64,000 bases of DNA from Pholiota molesta (taxonomy: Eukaryota > Basidiomycota > Agaricomycetes > Agaricales > Strophariaceae): positions 496,001 through 560,000 of the forward strand of contig JACGCK010000010.1 in assembly GCA_014925825.1 (NCBI GenBank), written 5' to 3'. Position numbers and translations under genes: made by a program. How positions within the stretch are numbered: position 1 is the stretch's first letter; each line of letters starts with the position of its first letter. The notes under the pieces are model-generated. The model did not search any database and was not told the origin of the DNA. It saw only the letters and a program-made list of their open reading frames with translations. Positions 1 to 11,590 of this stretch are shown piece after piece.

Positions 1-2616
1 AACTCGTCACCTGTGATCTGTCTTGGATTCCTGTGGCCCAATAGAAACAGCGCGGTCGAATCACTCAGCAGCGCGCACTCAGACGCCCCGATTCCTGATA
101 CTGATATCGGTGCGCCTTCCCCTCCCGGGCCTCTGAAACCAGTTCTTCAGCCTCATGTATGCGAGGGATCTACAGCTGACTATGCTCTGACTGCGCCAGA
201 GATCGATTCGTTACGCATAAACTACGGTACGCGTCTTCTTCGACACTGCTTTGGTTTGAGTTGAGGCAGAGCCTTGTACATAGATGCGCTTCAGTCGTAT
301 TCTCGGAAGCCGGACTGTTTTAAGAGAGCCGCGAGTCTGATCCGCACACGCTGTACGGAGCTCGACATGGACGAAGAGGGGAGAGTGAATGGTAATGCAT
401 ATAATGACCCTTTCCGCTGTGTTTTTTGTTTTCTGTTTGCTGACGGGTAGGCGTTGCAGCTGCTATAACGATGACTCTATGCGAAGTTGCAACAGCCAAA
501 CATTATTCGCTGCCGTTGGAGTGTCGTCCGTATTTACACGACGAGCCTACGGGGAAGGCTCGCATATCGTCGAAAGTTCAAGGCGAATGCGTCGAGTAAG
601 GTTCTGGGGCAGCGCTTTCGGTGCAGATGCTGATCCGCGTCCAGCTCCCTTGCGCGAAGCGCCCAGTTCTGGTCCAGCTACTCTGGCTACCTACGAGAAG
701 TCCGTGAGTGATCCTAATTTTGTTGTCGTCTTGCGCATATACCCACATGCACATGCATTTGCAGCCCAGCTGTGCCACGCATTCCGGCGCTGGAACGATA
801 TCGGCATGTCCCTCGCCTCTTCTTCGGTTTCTGGGTTTGATGTCAACGCATAGACTTGGCCAAGGATATATACCGGAACGCCACCGTAGAGAAGATAGCG
901 TTGATACGCTTCGTTATGGGGCGCGAGAAGATGATATCAAAACACACGGATAAGTGGGCTGATCTGTCAAGTGTAAATGTTCATCCCCAAGACGCGTTTC
1001 CCCTTCTAATTTTTTGGTGTGGTTTAGGAAATGGGTCAGCTTGTCGAAAGCATGAGGACGTTGTCAGAGAGATATCAGATGTCCACGGATGAGTTCACGT
1101 TGCGATTGAAGGACGAAGTTGGGGATGTAAGTCACTCCAACTTCTGAGAACGTTCTTCGGTTGTTCACATGATGATTAGGCATTGCAAAGCTTTGGGAGT
1201 CTAGCTCATGACATCCTCGCGCGACTGGAAGAGTCGAACAGCCACTCAGCGTCGCAGGTCTGATTTTTATTTTTATTGCAGAGTACTTTTAACCTTGGTG
1301 ATAGTTTCAGGTTGCTCTAAGTGATATCTCGCGGACTGTAGGACCATTCAGATTAGCGTGTTCAGTTTCTACTAACGTGGATACCTAGCATTCCGACGGC
1401 CTCACCATTCTTGTCGACTCGTTAGACTCGCTAGTGGCTTCTCGGCTGGAAGCAGTGCTTTCTCTTCATGAGGCTCGCCATCGACAACTGGATCACTCTC
1501 TCGTAAACCAATTCTATCTTGTCATCAGTTGATTCTGGGCGACATTAAATACTGCTGCAGGCGATCTTGCTGGAGCGCTGGGCAGCACTCGGGGGCCACT
1601 TCGACGACATGAAAGAGGTCGGCGCTGGCCCTCTATCATATTTCATATAATGACCAATGCTGTCTGATTGCAAGTCCGTTTTCAAACTCTCCGATCATAC
1701 CGCGCGCCTGTCGCACGAACTGGAGACGTCCGTGCGCGGGGCTAGGGATATGCACGTCCTGCAGGCCGACGCGTCCGTCGCTGCGTCTGAGCTCCTCGGG
1801 ACGCTCCATCACCTGACGGACACGGCGCACGAGGGGCTCCGCCAGATCAACGGCTCCGTGCAGCTGATAGGGCGGCAGCTGCAGGGCTACGGGGGGAGTA
1901 CCAGTAGCGCTGGGCGGGCGTGGGCGGGCTGGGTGCTGGGGTGGGTGCTTGGAGGTGCGGTTTTGGGTCTTGGGCTCTGGAGCGGGTGGTGGGTTTTGGG
2001 TCGCTGACGTTTTTGATTTTTTTTTGCGGTTTGGTTGATTGGAAGTAGCGGATCCGGAGGCCTTTGAGAGACGGCTCTCGTTTCGGGTGCTGTTGGCGGG
2101 TCTGGGGTTCGGGTGGACGGCATTTCGCGCTGTGTTCTCGACGATGTCGGTGAGCATACGACCGCGGGCTCCCATTATCTGAGGACGTGTTAATTCTCTG
2201 ATGATCGACCCTGGGGATGGTGGTGCAGAGCGTCTGCATGCTTCTTTTTTTCGCGTCCCGCAGGGTCTTTCTCCAGAAATCAGCGAAGATGATGGCGTCT
2301 GTGCTGCATCATGATCAGTGCGTCGTGTCGGATGACCCTATTTCCGGCTGGCGAAATTCAGAAAAACTGACACTGCTGGCTGGGAAGGTCGACAGCGGCG
2401 CTGTCCTCGTCAGGACAACCGGTCGACGACTCTAAATTTGAGAAGACCACTATTGGGCAAAGCGCTGCAGACCGGGACGTGCCGCGGAAGACCCGGAGGA
2501 CGGGTGGGAATGCGCGCTTTGCCCCGTCTCGGCGCGAGGATGTGGGTGTGGATGATCGATATCGGCCACGTTTATCTCGGATCCCTGGGAGATTGTGGAA
2601 CGCTCCCGCGAATTGA
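1..2616 (+). CDS. KAR5: KAR5/THT1-like nuclear fusion (karyogamy) protein, 5' partial
   Basis: Kar5/Tht1 proteins sit in the nuclear envelope/ER and act in nuclear membrane fusion after mating. Short exons joined by 45-65 nt introns give a continuous protein. From about position 275 it reads ALYIDALQSYSRKPDCFKRA, then TLCEVATAKHYSLPLEC (about 460-515), SAQFWSSYSGYL (about 663-700), QLCHAFRRWNDI (about 769-802) and KDIYRNATVEKIALIRFVMG (about 861-920). These match the Cys-rich N-terminal block of the family. A long helical, coiled-coil-like part follows (1030-1890), then a Gly/Trp-rich membrane segment (about 1920-2005). After an intron near 2000-2046 a second hydrophobic stretch (FRVLLAGLGFGWTAF) appears. 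The basic C-terminus ending near 2616 is a weaker inference. The start is not resolved: the first exons lie at or before the window edge. Family recognition is from conserved blocks, not a search. Confidence 0.72.
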
Positions 2617-3024
2617 CCTGAATTGACTCGACACGATGAAATTCCCTGGATTCTGTCAATTTGAGTTTGCAAAAAAGGCCAAAAAAAGGCAAAGGGTTTC
2701 TTTCGGTGTACACTATATTCTGTATTTCCTGCGGATTTTTGAACGTAGAATGGGTCACTTCTGTTTTCACTTCCGTTTTTCTCTCTGAAAACGTTGTCAT
2801 GTGTTGCAAGCGTAAAAAAAAGTGTTCATTTGATCACCCAGGGCCATTGTTCTGCGCCGGAGGCTGTAAACAAGTTGAAAAGCCCGGAAAGGCAGGTGGT
2901 GTGACACACCTTGGGAACATCACCCACGCCCACTCAATCCCCACAACCCTCCGGACGACGGACACCGCATATAATCCTATGATATCAGGCCTCTAGCACA
3001 CCACCCTTGTTGCCCACCACGACG

Positions 3025-6000
3025 ATGTCGTCCATATCTGCGCCAGTCGCACCCTCCCCGTCCCCCCGCCGCCGCCGCCACGCCGGCCGCAAACCACAAC
3101 CTGATACCACAGAATCTAACCCTGCCGCCTGCCCTGCTCCCAAGGACGGCCACGCAGCATCAGCGGATGATGCTGTGCCCGCATCGAAGACGCGAAAACC
3201 ACGCGCAGCTCCGAAGACCCCGTCCGTCGCTCTCCCCACGGCGGAGAGGGGGCGTACATCGGTGAGTGTCGTCTTGTTGTGGCGACTGCTTTCTGACATT
3301 GGGTAGCCGACGGTATTGGACGACAAGTCGATTGTACCAGACACGCGGCCCAAGAAAAATGCTGTGCAGAAGCAGGAAGGATCGAAGGGCCATAAGGTTT
3401 GCGATATCCGTTCATTTAGTGAATAATGCTGGGATTTTCTGACTGCCGGCATCTTCTTTGAAAACATGTGTTCCTGCTATCGTTTGCATGGATGATCAGT
3501 CTGCAGCCTCCGATGAAGCTGTGCCGTCGGTTCTGAACTCGAAGAAACCAAAAGCGCGCGCAAGCTCGCCACCACCAGCACCGCCGTCCATGATCGAACA
3601 GTGGCCGGAGACTGCAGATTTACCCGTCAGTCCGCTCCGTTGTGGCACCCCATCTTGTCTAACATCGCATAGTCACCAACACCGGATCCCAGCTCGAGTC
3701 GACCCAGCACGCCGCCCTACCAGAGCCAGCCCTCTCGGCGGAAAAAGGTAGGAAATAAGGTGTGAAGGCTTATATCTATCTATATTTGAGATTTTCTCAC
3801 ATCCGGCGTAGGTATTCAAGAGTGACCCCACCAAGAAGCTACCTGAGATCGAGGACCCTGTGCATGCTGATCCAATGCCCGTCTGTGTCACTGTCCCCGC
3901 TCCTAGTACCACGGCATCGGTGAGTCTTTCTGTTGCAGAGCCTACCTTTTCTGACATCGCGTAGTCGACAGCGTTCGATCCCAAGTCGATTCTTCCCGAC
4001 ATAAAGACCATCAAAAAGCTCTCTACGTTGCGCGAAGCGTCATCATCGGGGAAGAAGGTATCTTCATCGCTATATCTGCATATATAATTTTTCACCATCA
4101 GCTGCAGGCTACCCAACAGTCTACCTCGTTTCGGTGTATCGATGGCGCTCTGAGAACATCCGATCCCAACGAAACAGTCGCAGAGGATGACATCCCCGTC
4201 TCGCTGTTCGACGAATATATATCTTCCCCGAACGTTGACACGCCCGCCCACACAAATCGCGATTCCAAGGAGCAATTCAGAGCATTCGGGATTGAGGCTT
4301 ACCCTACCCGTGCACTCACATTCGATATATGCTATGACTTCGTGAGCTCCTGGCGTTGGTGTCCCAATGGGAACAAATGCGTGCGGGTGCACCCCCTCGA
4401 CAAGCAGGCTTACTTGGCCACTGTGAGGAAAGAAAAAAATCAGTATGAGCGGATGAGGGCTGCTGCGGGACAAAATGATGATCAGAGTGTAGAACGGCCG
4501 TCGACAAGTACTTCACATGCCAAATCGGCTTCGATGCACGAGACAACGCACGAGAACATTCGCGTCAAACTGCCCCCTACTAACACCCATTCTGCTGACT
4601 GTGCTGCGCCATCGACGTCTACCGCGAGGCAGCACCGCTCGACGCCCTCTGCTCCTGTGGCCTCCTCAAACTTGAACGACGTGCATAACTGGGACACGAT
4701 AGTCGGGCTGCATCCGCGGCAACGCAGTCGCTCCAGCAGCGCGTCGGCCAAGAGCGACCGCGCCGCGCGGCTCAGCGACCCCTCGGACCCCCGCTACTGG
4801 GAAGTGTGCACGGATGAGAGCACGTGGAGCGACAGTAGCGACACCACCACAGACCCCGAAGCGTTCCGGGCGGCGGAAGCGGGGGACGGCGCGTCGCCGA
4901 AGGTGAAGCTGCACCCGCGTCCACGAAACTCCGAGCGGTGTAGAAAGTGGCTCCGCAATCAGTGCTCGCTTGGTTATGAATGCAGGTTCATACATGAAGA
5001 TTTGGAGTACGACGACGACGAGCCGCCTGTAGGAATTTGTTCTTCTTCTCGTGGCTTCGTCGCACTCATTATTTTTCCCCCGTAGGATATGCCCGCTCCG
5101 CTGCCGGTAGCGAAAGGGCCTGACTACCACACCGCCGTCCTGCATGACCACATGCGCGTGAAGATCAGCTCTGGTTTTGCCGTCGACGATCTGTCGCTGG
5201 GCTTCGAGTCGAATGTCATCTTCATTGCGAATCTGCCGCCGTCCATCCTCGATCCCGCACTGCGGCGCCTGCTCGACCCCTTTGGGGAGGTGTTGGAGAT
5301 CAGGCGGCCCCTATCGCAGGCACAGGCACAGTCCTCGCTCTCCGTCCGCGTCGAATTCTCGAAATCGGTGGACGCCTACACCGCATTCGCGACGCTGCAT
5401 GGCACGCGCCACTTCAATCGCAACCTGGAGCTCCGCATGGCGGTCGAGACGCGCCAGAACGGGTCGCTGATCAAGGACACCGTCGTGCGCATCGACTGGG
5501 AGTACGCGCACCGCACGGTGTACATGGGCTACGCGTCGGAGGCGCTCGCGGAGGCGGCCGCGGCCAAGGCGCAGCACGTCCTGTACGACGGCGCATACCA
5601 GACCGTCGCGGCGGTCTTCATCGGGATCCCCGCGGTTGGGAAGGTCACTGTCAAATTCGACAACCTACCGCCGGGCGTGACGCAGGAGGGCATGAAGGTG
5701 TTCGGGGATCACCAGGGGATGGTCACCGCGCGCCCGACGTACGATGGCTGCACGCTGCAGGACAACATCGACGGGATCAAGCGGCTCTGCAAGCAGTTCC
5801 ACGGGACGATGACGGATCTCGACTTCCGGTCCCCGCCGTACAGGGCGGGCAAGATGCGCGCGTGGGCGTATTTCACGACGCCGAAGGATGCCGAGGCGGC
5901 GACGGCGAACCTCAATGGGCGCAAGCCGGCGTATACGGGGCGTACTCGGATTTCCGCGAAGCATATCAAGACGATCTCGTTCTCGCTGGGCCTGCAGAAG

Positions 6001-7242
6001 TACCAGAAGATCGCGCGGGATGCGCATGCGCTGGCAGAGAAGATCTGGGGCCAGGGCCCGGGCTACAGCTTGTCGATCCTAGATAAGGGCACGCATATGA
6101 CGCTGCGCCTGTGTGGCGAGAACTACCGGATACTGGGGCGCCTGAAGTCGGAGGTGGAGCGCACGCTGAACGGCGAGCCGGTGCTGATCGAGGGCAAGGT
6201 TGCGTGGGACGACTTTTTCAGGTCGCCGAGCGGGGCGAGTTACCTGCGCGATCTGGAGTATCAGTATCCGGGCGTCATTATCGAGCGCGATACGCTGCGG
6301 CGGAGCATCCGTGTCTTTGGGCACCCGCTGAACCGCGGCTGGGTGCGGCAGCGCATCGTCACAAAGATCGCGGAGATGGGGCTGCACGCGTGGCACACGA
6401 TCACGCTTGACTCCCTGCTGGCGACGGCGCTCTCGACGGGCCCGCTGGATGTGTTGAAGAAGCGGTTCGGCGGGGACAATTTCGTGCTCGACCACTGGTA
6501 CCACGTCCTGCGCGTGCGGGGCGGCGAGGAGATGCTGACCGCCGTGTCGGACGAGGTGAACGCGCTGCGGAAGCGGGTCCCGTACAGCTCGCCGTCGCGG
6601 AAGGCGCGGCGGCACGAGTGCCCCGTGTGTCTGAACGAGGCGTCGCCGGCGGTGCCCCTCGCGTGCGGGCACACGTTCTGCCGCGGGTGCCTGAAGCGCT
6701 ACCTGCTCGCGGCGGTCGACCACACGTTCTTCCCGCTCAAGTGCCTCGGGGGCGGCGGGACGTGCGAGGCGCGGGTTTCGCTGGCGCTGGCGAAGCAGCT
6801 GCTGCCGCCGGACGCGTTCGACGCGGTCGTCGCGGCGGCGTTCTCCGCGCACGTGCAGACGCACCCGAGCGAGTTCCACTTCTGCCCCACGCCCGACTGC
6901 CCGCAGGTCTACCGCGCGGCGAGGGAGGGCGTGTTCATCCAGTGCCCGTCGTGCCTCGTGCGGATATGCCCGAACTGCCACTCGGACGCGCATGACGGGC
7001 TGTCGTGTGCGGAGGCGGGCAACGGCGACGATCTGTTCCAGGAGTGGGCGGGGAAGCGTGGGGTGAAGCAGTGCCCTGGGTGCAAGATTGGGATCGAGAA
7101 GGACGAGGGTTGCAATCACATGGTGTGTACGGTGTGCAAGACGCATATCTGCTGGGTGTGTTCGCAGACGTTCCCAAACGGGGACGGGATTTATGCGCAT
7201 ATGCATAGTGAACATGGCGGCTTTGGATTGGCTGAGAATTGA
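3025..7242 (+). CDS. CCCH zinc finger / RRM / RING-IBR-RING (RBR) E3 ubiquitin ligase
   Basis: RBR ligases take ubiquitin from an E2 onto a catalytic Cys in RING2 before transfer to substrate. About eight exons encode roughly 1,270 residues. The N-terminal third is low-complexity and built from repeated small exons (3255-4060). Two CCCH fingers follow: C-X9-C-X5-C-X3-H near 4330-4395 and C-X7-C-X5-C-X3-H near 4939-5000. The last exon (5088-7242) has an RRM (VIFIANLPPSILDPALRRLL, about 5215-5275), a second RRM-like stretch (about 5640-5930) and a KH-like middle. The RBR unit starts with CPVCLNEA (about 6619) and continues with CGHTFCRGCL, an IBR with CPSCLVRICPNC, and RING2 with CPGCKIGIEKDEGCNHMVC, where the HMVC Cys is the expected catalytic residue. 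The 5028-5087 intron joins DDDEPP to DMPAPLP in frame. RNA-binding domains plus RBR suggest an RNA-linked ubiquitin ligase (inference). The start ATG at 3025 is the first in frame. Confidence 0.88.
3255..4060 (+). repeat. Three diverged exon-intron repeat units inside the RBR gene
   Basis: Three stretches share the same layout: a short exon, an intron whose 3' part resembles TCTGACATCGCGTAG, an exon encoding a D-P-K-S-I-x-P-D-like segment followed by KK, and a second intron. They start near 3255, 3624 and 3915. The first and third are clearly alike in both exon and intron sequence; the middle one is more diverged. This points to tandem duplication of an exon-intron cassette that lengthened the disordered N-terminus. 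Confidence 0.6.
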
Positions 7243-7326
7243 AGGTATTATTTGGGTATGTACGATTACTGTTGGTGTTTTTCTTTTTCTTTTGCGTGTG
7301 TCTCTGCTTTCCTTCGTTCCGTCTTT

Positions 7327-7404
7327 GTTGAGTTGAGCGATATTTCCCTAAATCACGGTCAACCTCAATTGACCATGATTTAGGGGAATATCGCTCAACT
7401 CAAC
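7327..7404. repeat. Near-perfect inverted repeat / hairpin, 36-bp arms, 6-nt loop
   Basis: Left arm 7327-7362 and right arm 7369-7404 are reverse complements apart from two positions, separated by CCTCAA. In RNA one of the two would be a G-U wobble and the other a C-A mismatch. It starts 85 bp after the stop codon of the RBR gene. A run of loop-closing pairs this long is unlikely by chance. It could be a 3' UTR stem, a milRNA-type precursor or a tiny MITE-like element; the sequence alone cannot tell them apart. Confidence 0.85.
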
Positions 7405-8270
7405 TATTCCGGAAGGTTTGATTACTCTTCGGCCTAGTTCTCGGTTTCGTTCGTTATAGAATATGTTTTCTGACCTCAATCCCTTTACAACCTCTCTTAA
7501 ACATTATTCCCCCACTCCCTATGTTTGTTGTATTGTAGTTTGTCACTGTACGCCGTAATGGTGAAGTAGTCTCATGTTGTTTTATGATTCATCAAGCTTC
7601 TGTTTTGCTGGGTATTCTGTATCGATGTAGTGGTGGAATACGGTGGATTAGATTGTACTTTCCTCTTTATTTATTTTACGAATGACACGGATTGCGTGTT
7701 GAATATATGGCTGAATTAATTTCCTGCCTATTTGGAAAGTTCGGTGTCAAAAATACGGTTGAATATGAAGATTGAGCTTGGAGTGTTGAATTTGTACATA
7801 TGAGATGTTGCGTATCCCTGGCGTATCCTCAGCCTTCCTGCAAATGTCGCGAAATCACGCTCCTCGCCGAGCCTGCGGCACATCATTGATCATGTTATCC
7901 TCACGCTCCCTCCTACGATCTCCCTCTTCCAATTCACACCAGATTCACACCTCTATGTAACAAGGTTTACTTATTCGGCTTCCCATATCGGAGTCGCATA
8001 TCCGCCGACTTTGAGCAATCCGGACCGTCGATTCCCACCAGACCCTGCTGAATTTTAAGCTTTGACAAGCTGCTTGCATGTTGGCAGTTGCTTCGATCTC
8101 AGCATTAACTCCGTGACAAGCGGTGCATGCGCGGTATGTGGGGAACTAGAGCGCTATGACCATCATCTTACTCATCGTACTCGTCTTTATTCAGAAAGAT
8201 CCCGCTGGCGCTCTGACCCTCGCGTGCTACTGAACACTGTTGGACTACTCCAGCCTGCTCTATCTGCAGG
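7405..8270. other. Intergenic region between RBR gene and SIN1
   Basis: AT-rich, with no supported gene. It presumably carries the 3' UTR/terminator of the RBR gene and the SIN1 promoter. No repeat or conserved motif was recognised apart from the hairpin at its left edge. Confidence 0.5.
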
Positions 8271-11200
8271 ATGTCTCTCCTTCGAGATACCGAGTGCGTC
8301 ATAGAATCAATACTCATCTGAAGATGAATGACTTACATCTCCTCTCCAGTTTCCTGATACACCGCATGCGCCTGGCCTACTTGAGGAGCGTTGACGATCC
8401 CCATGGCTCTCGTATTATCTCTCTCGATCCATCATATCAAACGAACTCGTACATTGTGGCAGCTTCATTGGCCGACCATCAGCGATGGCCCGAGTTAGAT
8501 TTTCCTTCCAGCCCTAACTTGAGCGAAGACGAAGACGGGAAGGACGAGAGCACCATCAACAATAAAGCACGATTTCGCCATTCCAAACTACACAAGAGTA
8601 ACCGAGTTGGTCCCTCTACCACTCGCATCAGCCGTAGAACCCTTCATGATGGCCCAATGTCAGACTCTGAGAATACACATGAAGAAGAAATCAAAAACTT
8701 CATCTCAACCAACGCTCCTGTCGAAGAGCAACTCGTCCCAGTAAAAGCGCCCACGCAACTTGGCGCCATGGGGAGCTGGATAGATATCGACGATAAGTCG
8801 GACGATGAGGAGAAATCGGACCCCGTTATCCAAGTGAACGTGCAGGAGCCTTCCGCTCCAGCCGAAGCACCAATGGCAACCGTAGTGCAGTTCATCCCGA
8901 AGTTCAAAGCTGCAGCGGAGATGGAGGCTCGACGACGACTCCGGATTGCAGCACGGCGCGGACATCAGGCGCCAGCAGCACAGCCCATCCAACCAGCGAA
9001 GCCTCTTAGCTTCGACGATTCCACATCTGAAGAAGACGTCGTCGAGAGTGAAGAATCCATGGATGAATTCGAAGATATTGGTGTCGCAGTTAACGACATT
9101 GGTGATGAGTTTGACCCGTATGTTTCGATCTATTATACCTTGCACAACGCTAAAATATTGGTTACAGCGACTTTCCTGCCACCCGCTCCGGCGCTGTTTC
9201 CGACTTAAACGCATGGGAGGTAACCTCGCCTACGTCTACTAACACCAGCTCTCAGAACCATTCCCCAAACCAATCCTCATCACCAGGGCCGCATAGAGAC
9301 CCTAAGACCGATGCTCGCTTTCACCCCATTGCCGACCATGCGGGGCGCCATATTCGCCATCACCCTTCCCATGCTAGTGCTAACAAACAAGAAGACAGCG
9401 CCCATTCGAAACTCAGTCCCCAATCCCCATTCCGGCCGCGCTTGGAGTCCAACGGGAGCAATCCGGATAACATGTTCGCAAAGAAAAAAGTAGCCCCCAT
9501 CGGAAGACCTCTGAAATCGGCCCTCTCCGCCAAGCTCGCGGCGTCCAGCTCCGTGAATCCGTTTTCGGAGATGTATGCGACGATCTCGGGACGCGGCACG
9601 GCGGCGTCGACCAAGCTGCAGGTCTTTTTCCCGCATGCGGAACAGCGTGGGGGGCTGGAGCTGGCTGTGCGGGCTGACGCGACCGTGGAGGAGGTCATCG
9701 GGTTCGCACTGTGGAGTTACTGGGAAAAACGATGGTCGCCGAAACTTGACGAGGGACTGAGCGGGGAAAGTGATCCGAAATGGGCAGCGAGGCTGTCGAC
9801 GGTAGGGTGGGTGCTGCGGATGGCAGAGGACGATGGAGAAGTGGATGATGATTGTCCTGGTAAGCCCTCCATACTTCGTTGATGCTCCCTGGTCAATCTA
9901 ATGCTGATTGCGTTTTCCTTCAGCGCCAGACAGGACGAAGAAAGCCAGAGATTTCTCAGATGTGTACGCCGTGCTAGAAGCTACACCTCTTCAAAGTGCG
10001 TACTTGATCCCGTTAATATGTGTGTTGAATGTGCTAAGCCTTACCTTATATAATAGTCCAACAAAACCAGGTTTTGGAAAGTCAGATGCAACGTCGTCCT
10101 TCAGCTGCACCCTCAGCTGGCCCGAAGAAGCCTGAGAAGCTCATTCTCCCAAACGCCCCCTTGCTGTCTATGTCAGCGGGTCCTGCGACGTTTGGATCGG
10201 CATTCGGATCTTTGTTATCGGGGCCTGCGGGACTGTCATCCAGCCATGGGCCACAGATACTCCTCCGGATCCATATCGCAGACGCTGTTCAGTTCCTGAC
10301 CACGATACAAGTGTAGGTGTTTCCCTCATCTTTTTGGCAGTAATACATTGACCACGGGGTGTGCTGTATTAGTTATTCCGGGACATACATGCAGGAAGCG
10401 CTCGAGCTTGTCTGTCGGAGACAACGCATCGAGAACCCGAGTGATTATTCTCTGCTGCTTGCGGATAAGAGTCTTGTTATTCCTCTCGATCGCACGGTGG
10501 AGAGTTTGCAGGGCAAGCGCGAGCTGTCGCTTGTCAAGCGAAGTATGCTTCCACAGCTTGGATTGAAGAATGTCGGGAAGACGACGGACCCGAATGGTAT
10601 GTCGGCAGGCCTTGGTACTCGCAGAAGTTCAAAGTTCGCTGATGGAGCATGGTGGCTTAGCGTCTATATTCACCAAGCCGAAGCGGTTTTCTGATAACAC
10701 AGATCCAGATTTGGACTTCAGAGCGGCATACAAGGTGTGTGGAGATAAACTAATGCCGTCCTGCTTTGACTCTTCGTTTTGCAGAAATATACCATATATC
10801 GGAGGATGCCTTTGGTTGTCGCCCGTCAGGAGCGAACACTGGCCATCGATGGCGATTATATCCACGTTTGTCTTTCCTGTTCTCTCTCCGCCTCTATCTA
10901 ACATGGTGTTTCGACAGATCATGCCTCCGGCCAAACGAGTGAAAGCCGTCTTCGACAGCGGCAAGACATCGTCGTACCACATCAAGAGCATCGCCGCGTG
11001 TGCGCAGTCCAATAAGAACTCGCCAATCTTCAAGCTCCTCCTCACACGGGCGGCGACCGGCGCTACGTCGAAACGATATGACTTCGAGGCGGAGAGCCCG
11101 AAGCTTGCTGGTGCGTGGATGAGTTTCCTGTTGGGTGGCATGCCAGCAATGTATGATTGCGTGCTTATTATCCTTTGGGTGTGCAGCCGAGATTGTGGCG

Positions 11201-11281
11201 AATATTAAGAGCCTGCGAATGGCGCTGGAGCGCTCAAGCACGCTGAATAAGTCTCGGAGGAGTAGACATATTGTGCTGTAG
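8271..11281 (+). CDS. AVO1: SIN1/AVO1, TORC2 subunit
   Basis: Sin1/Avo1 is a core TORC2 subunit that recruits AGC kinases through its CRIM domain and binds membranes through a C-terminal PH domain. About ten exons give roughly 830 residues. Exon 1 (8271-8293) encodes MSLLRDT and splices over 8294-8349 into FLIHRMRLAYLRSVDDPHGS, the family's N-terminal signature, followed by SRIISLDPSY. The CRIM domain begins at NPFSEMYATISGRG (about 9557) and runs through LQVFFPHAE, WSYWEKRWSPKL and DFSDVYAVLEATPLQ (about 9950-9995). Next comes a Raf-like RBD candidate (ILLRIHIADAVQFLTTIQV to LVIPLDRTVESLQG, about 10260-10510). The PH domain is KKYTIYRRMPLVVARQERTL (about 10785) to YDFEAESPKLAAEIV (about 11190), ending SRRSRHIVL. 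The reading frame is intact across all junctions checked. The start choice is supported by homology of the first exon. Confidence 0.92.
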
Positions 11282-11590
11282 GCAGGTCATCGGAGTTAAC
11301 CGCTACCGTTTTTCTTTTCTTTTTGTTGTCGATGTGTTTTCTGTATTTGATATATATAAGTTTAGGTATCTGTTGTATTTATTATTTATATAACTGCTTC
11401 ACTGAGGAGAGGATTCTTCACTTTTACACGCTCGATCAACCAGCAACCAGAGATGATGAACAATCGGTCACCTTCCAGTACCACGGTCCGTTGTCCAGAT
11501 CGTGATTTATTGAATCATATGAAGTGGCTGTACTCTGGTCCTCTGGACCATGAACACCTACATTCTGTCTATCGCTACAGAGAAAACTCG
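11282..11590. other. SIN1 3' flank, no gene seen
   Basis: AT-rich tail of the SIN1 gene region leading into the repeat element. No conserved reading frame was recognised. Confidence 0.5.

Noticed and set aside
6079..7215. 378-codon minus-strand open frame inside the RBR gene
   Set aside because: Antisense to the RRM/RBR exon, Arg-rich composition typical of reversed GC-rich coding sequence.
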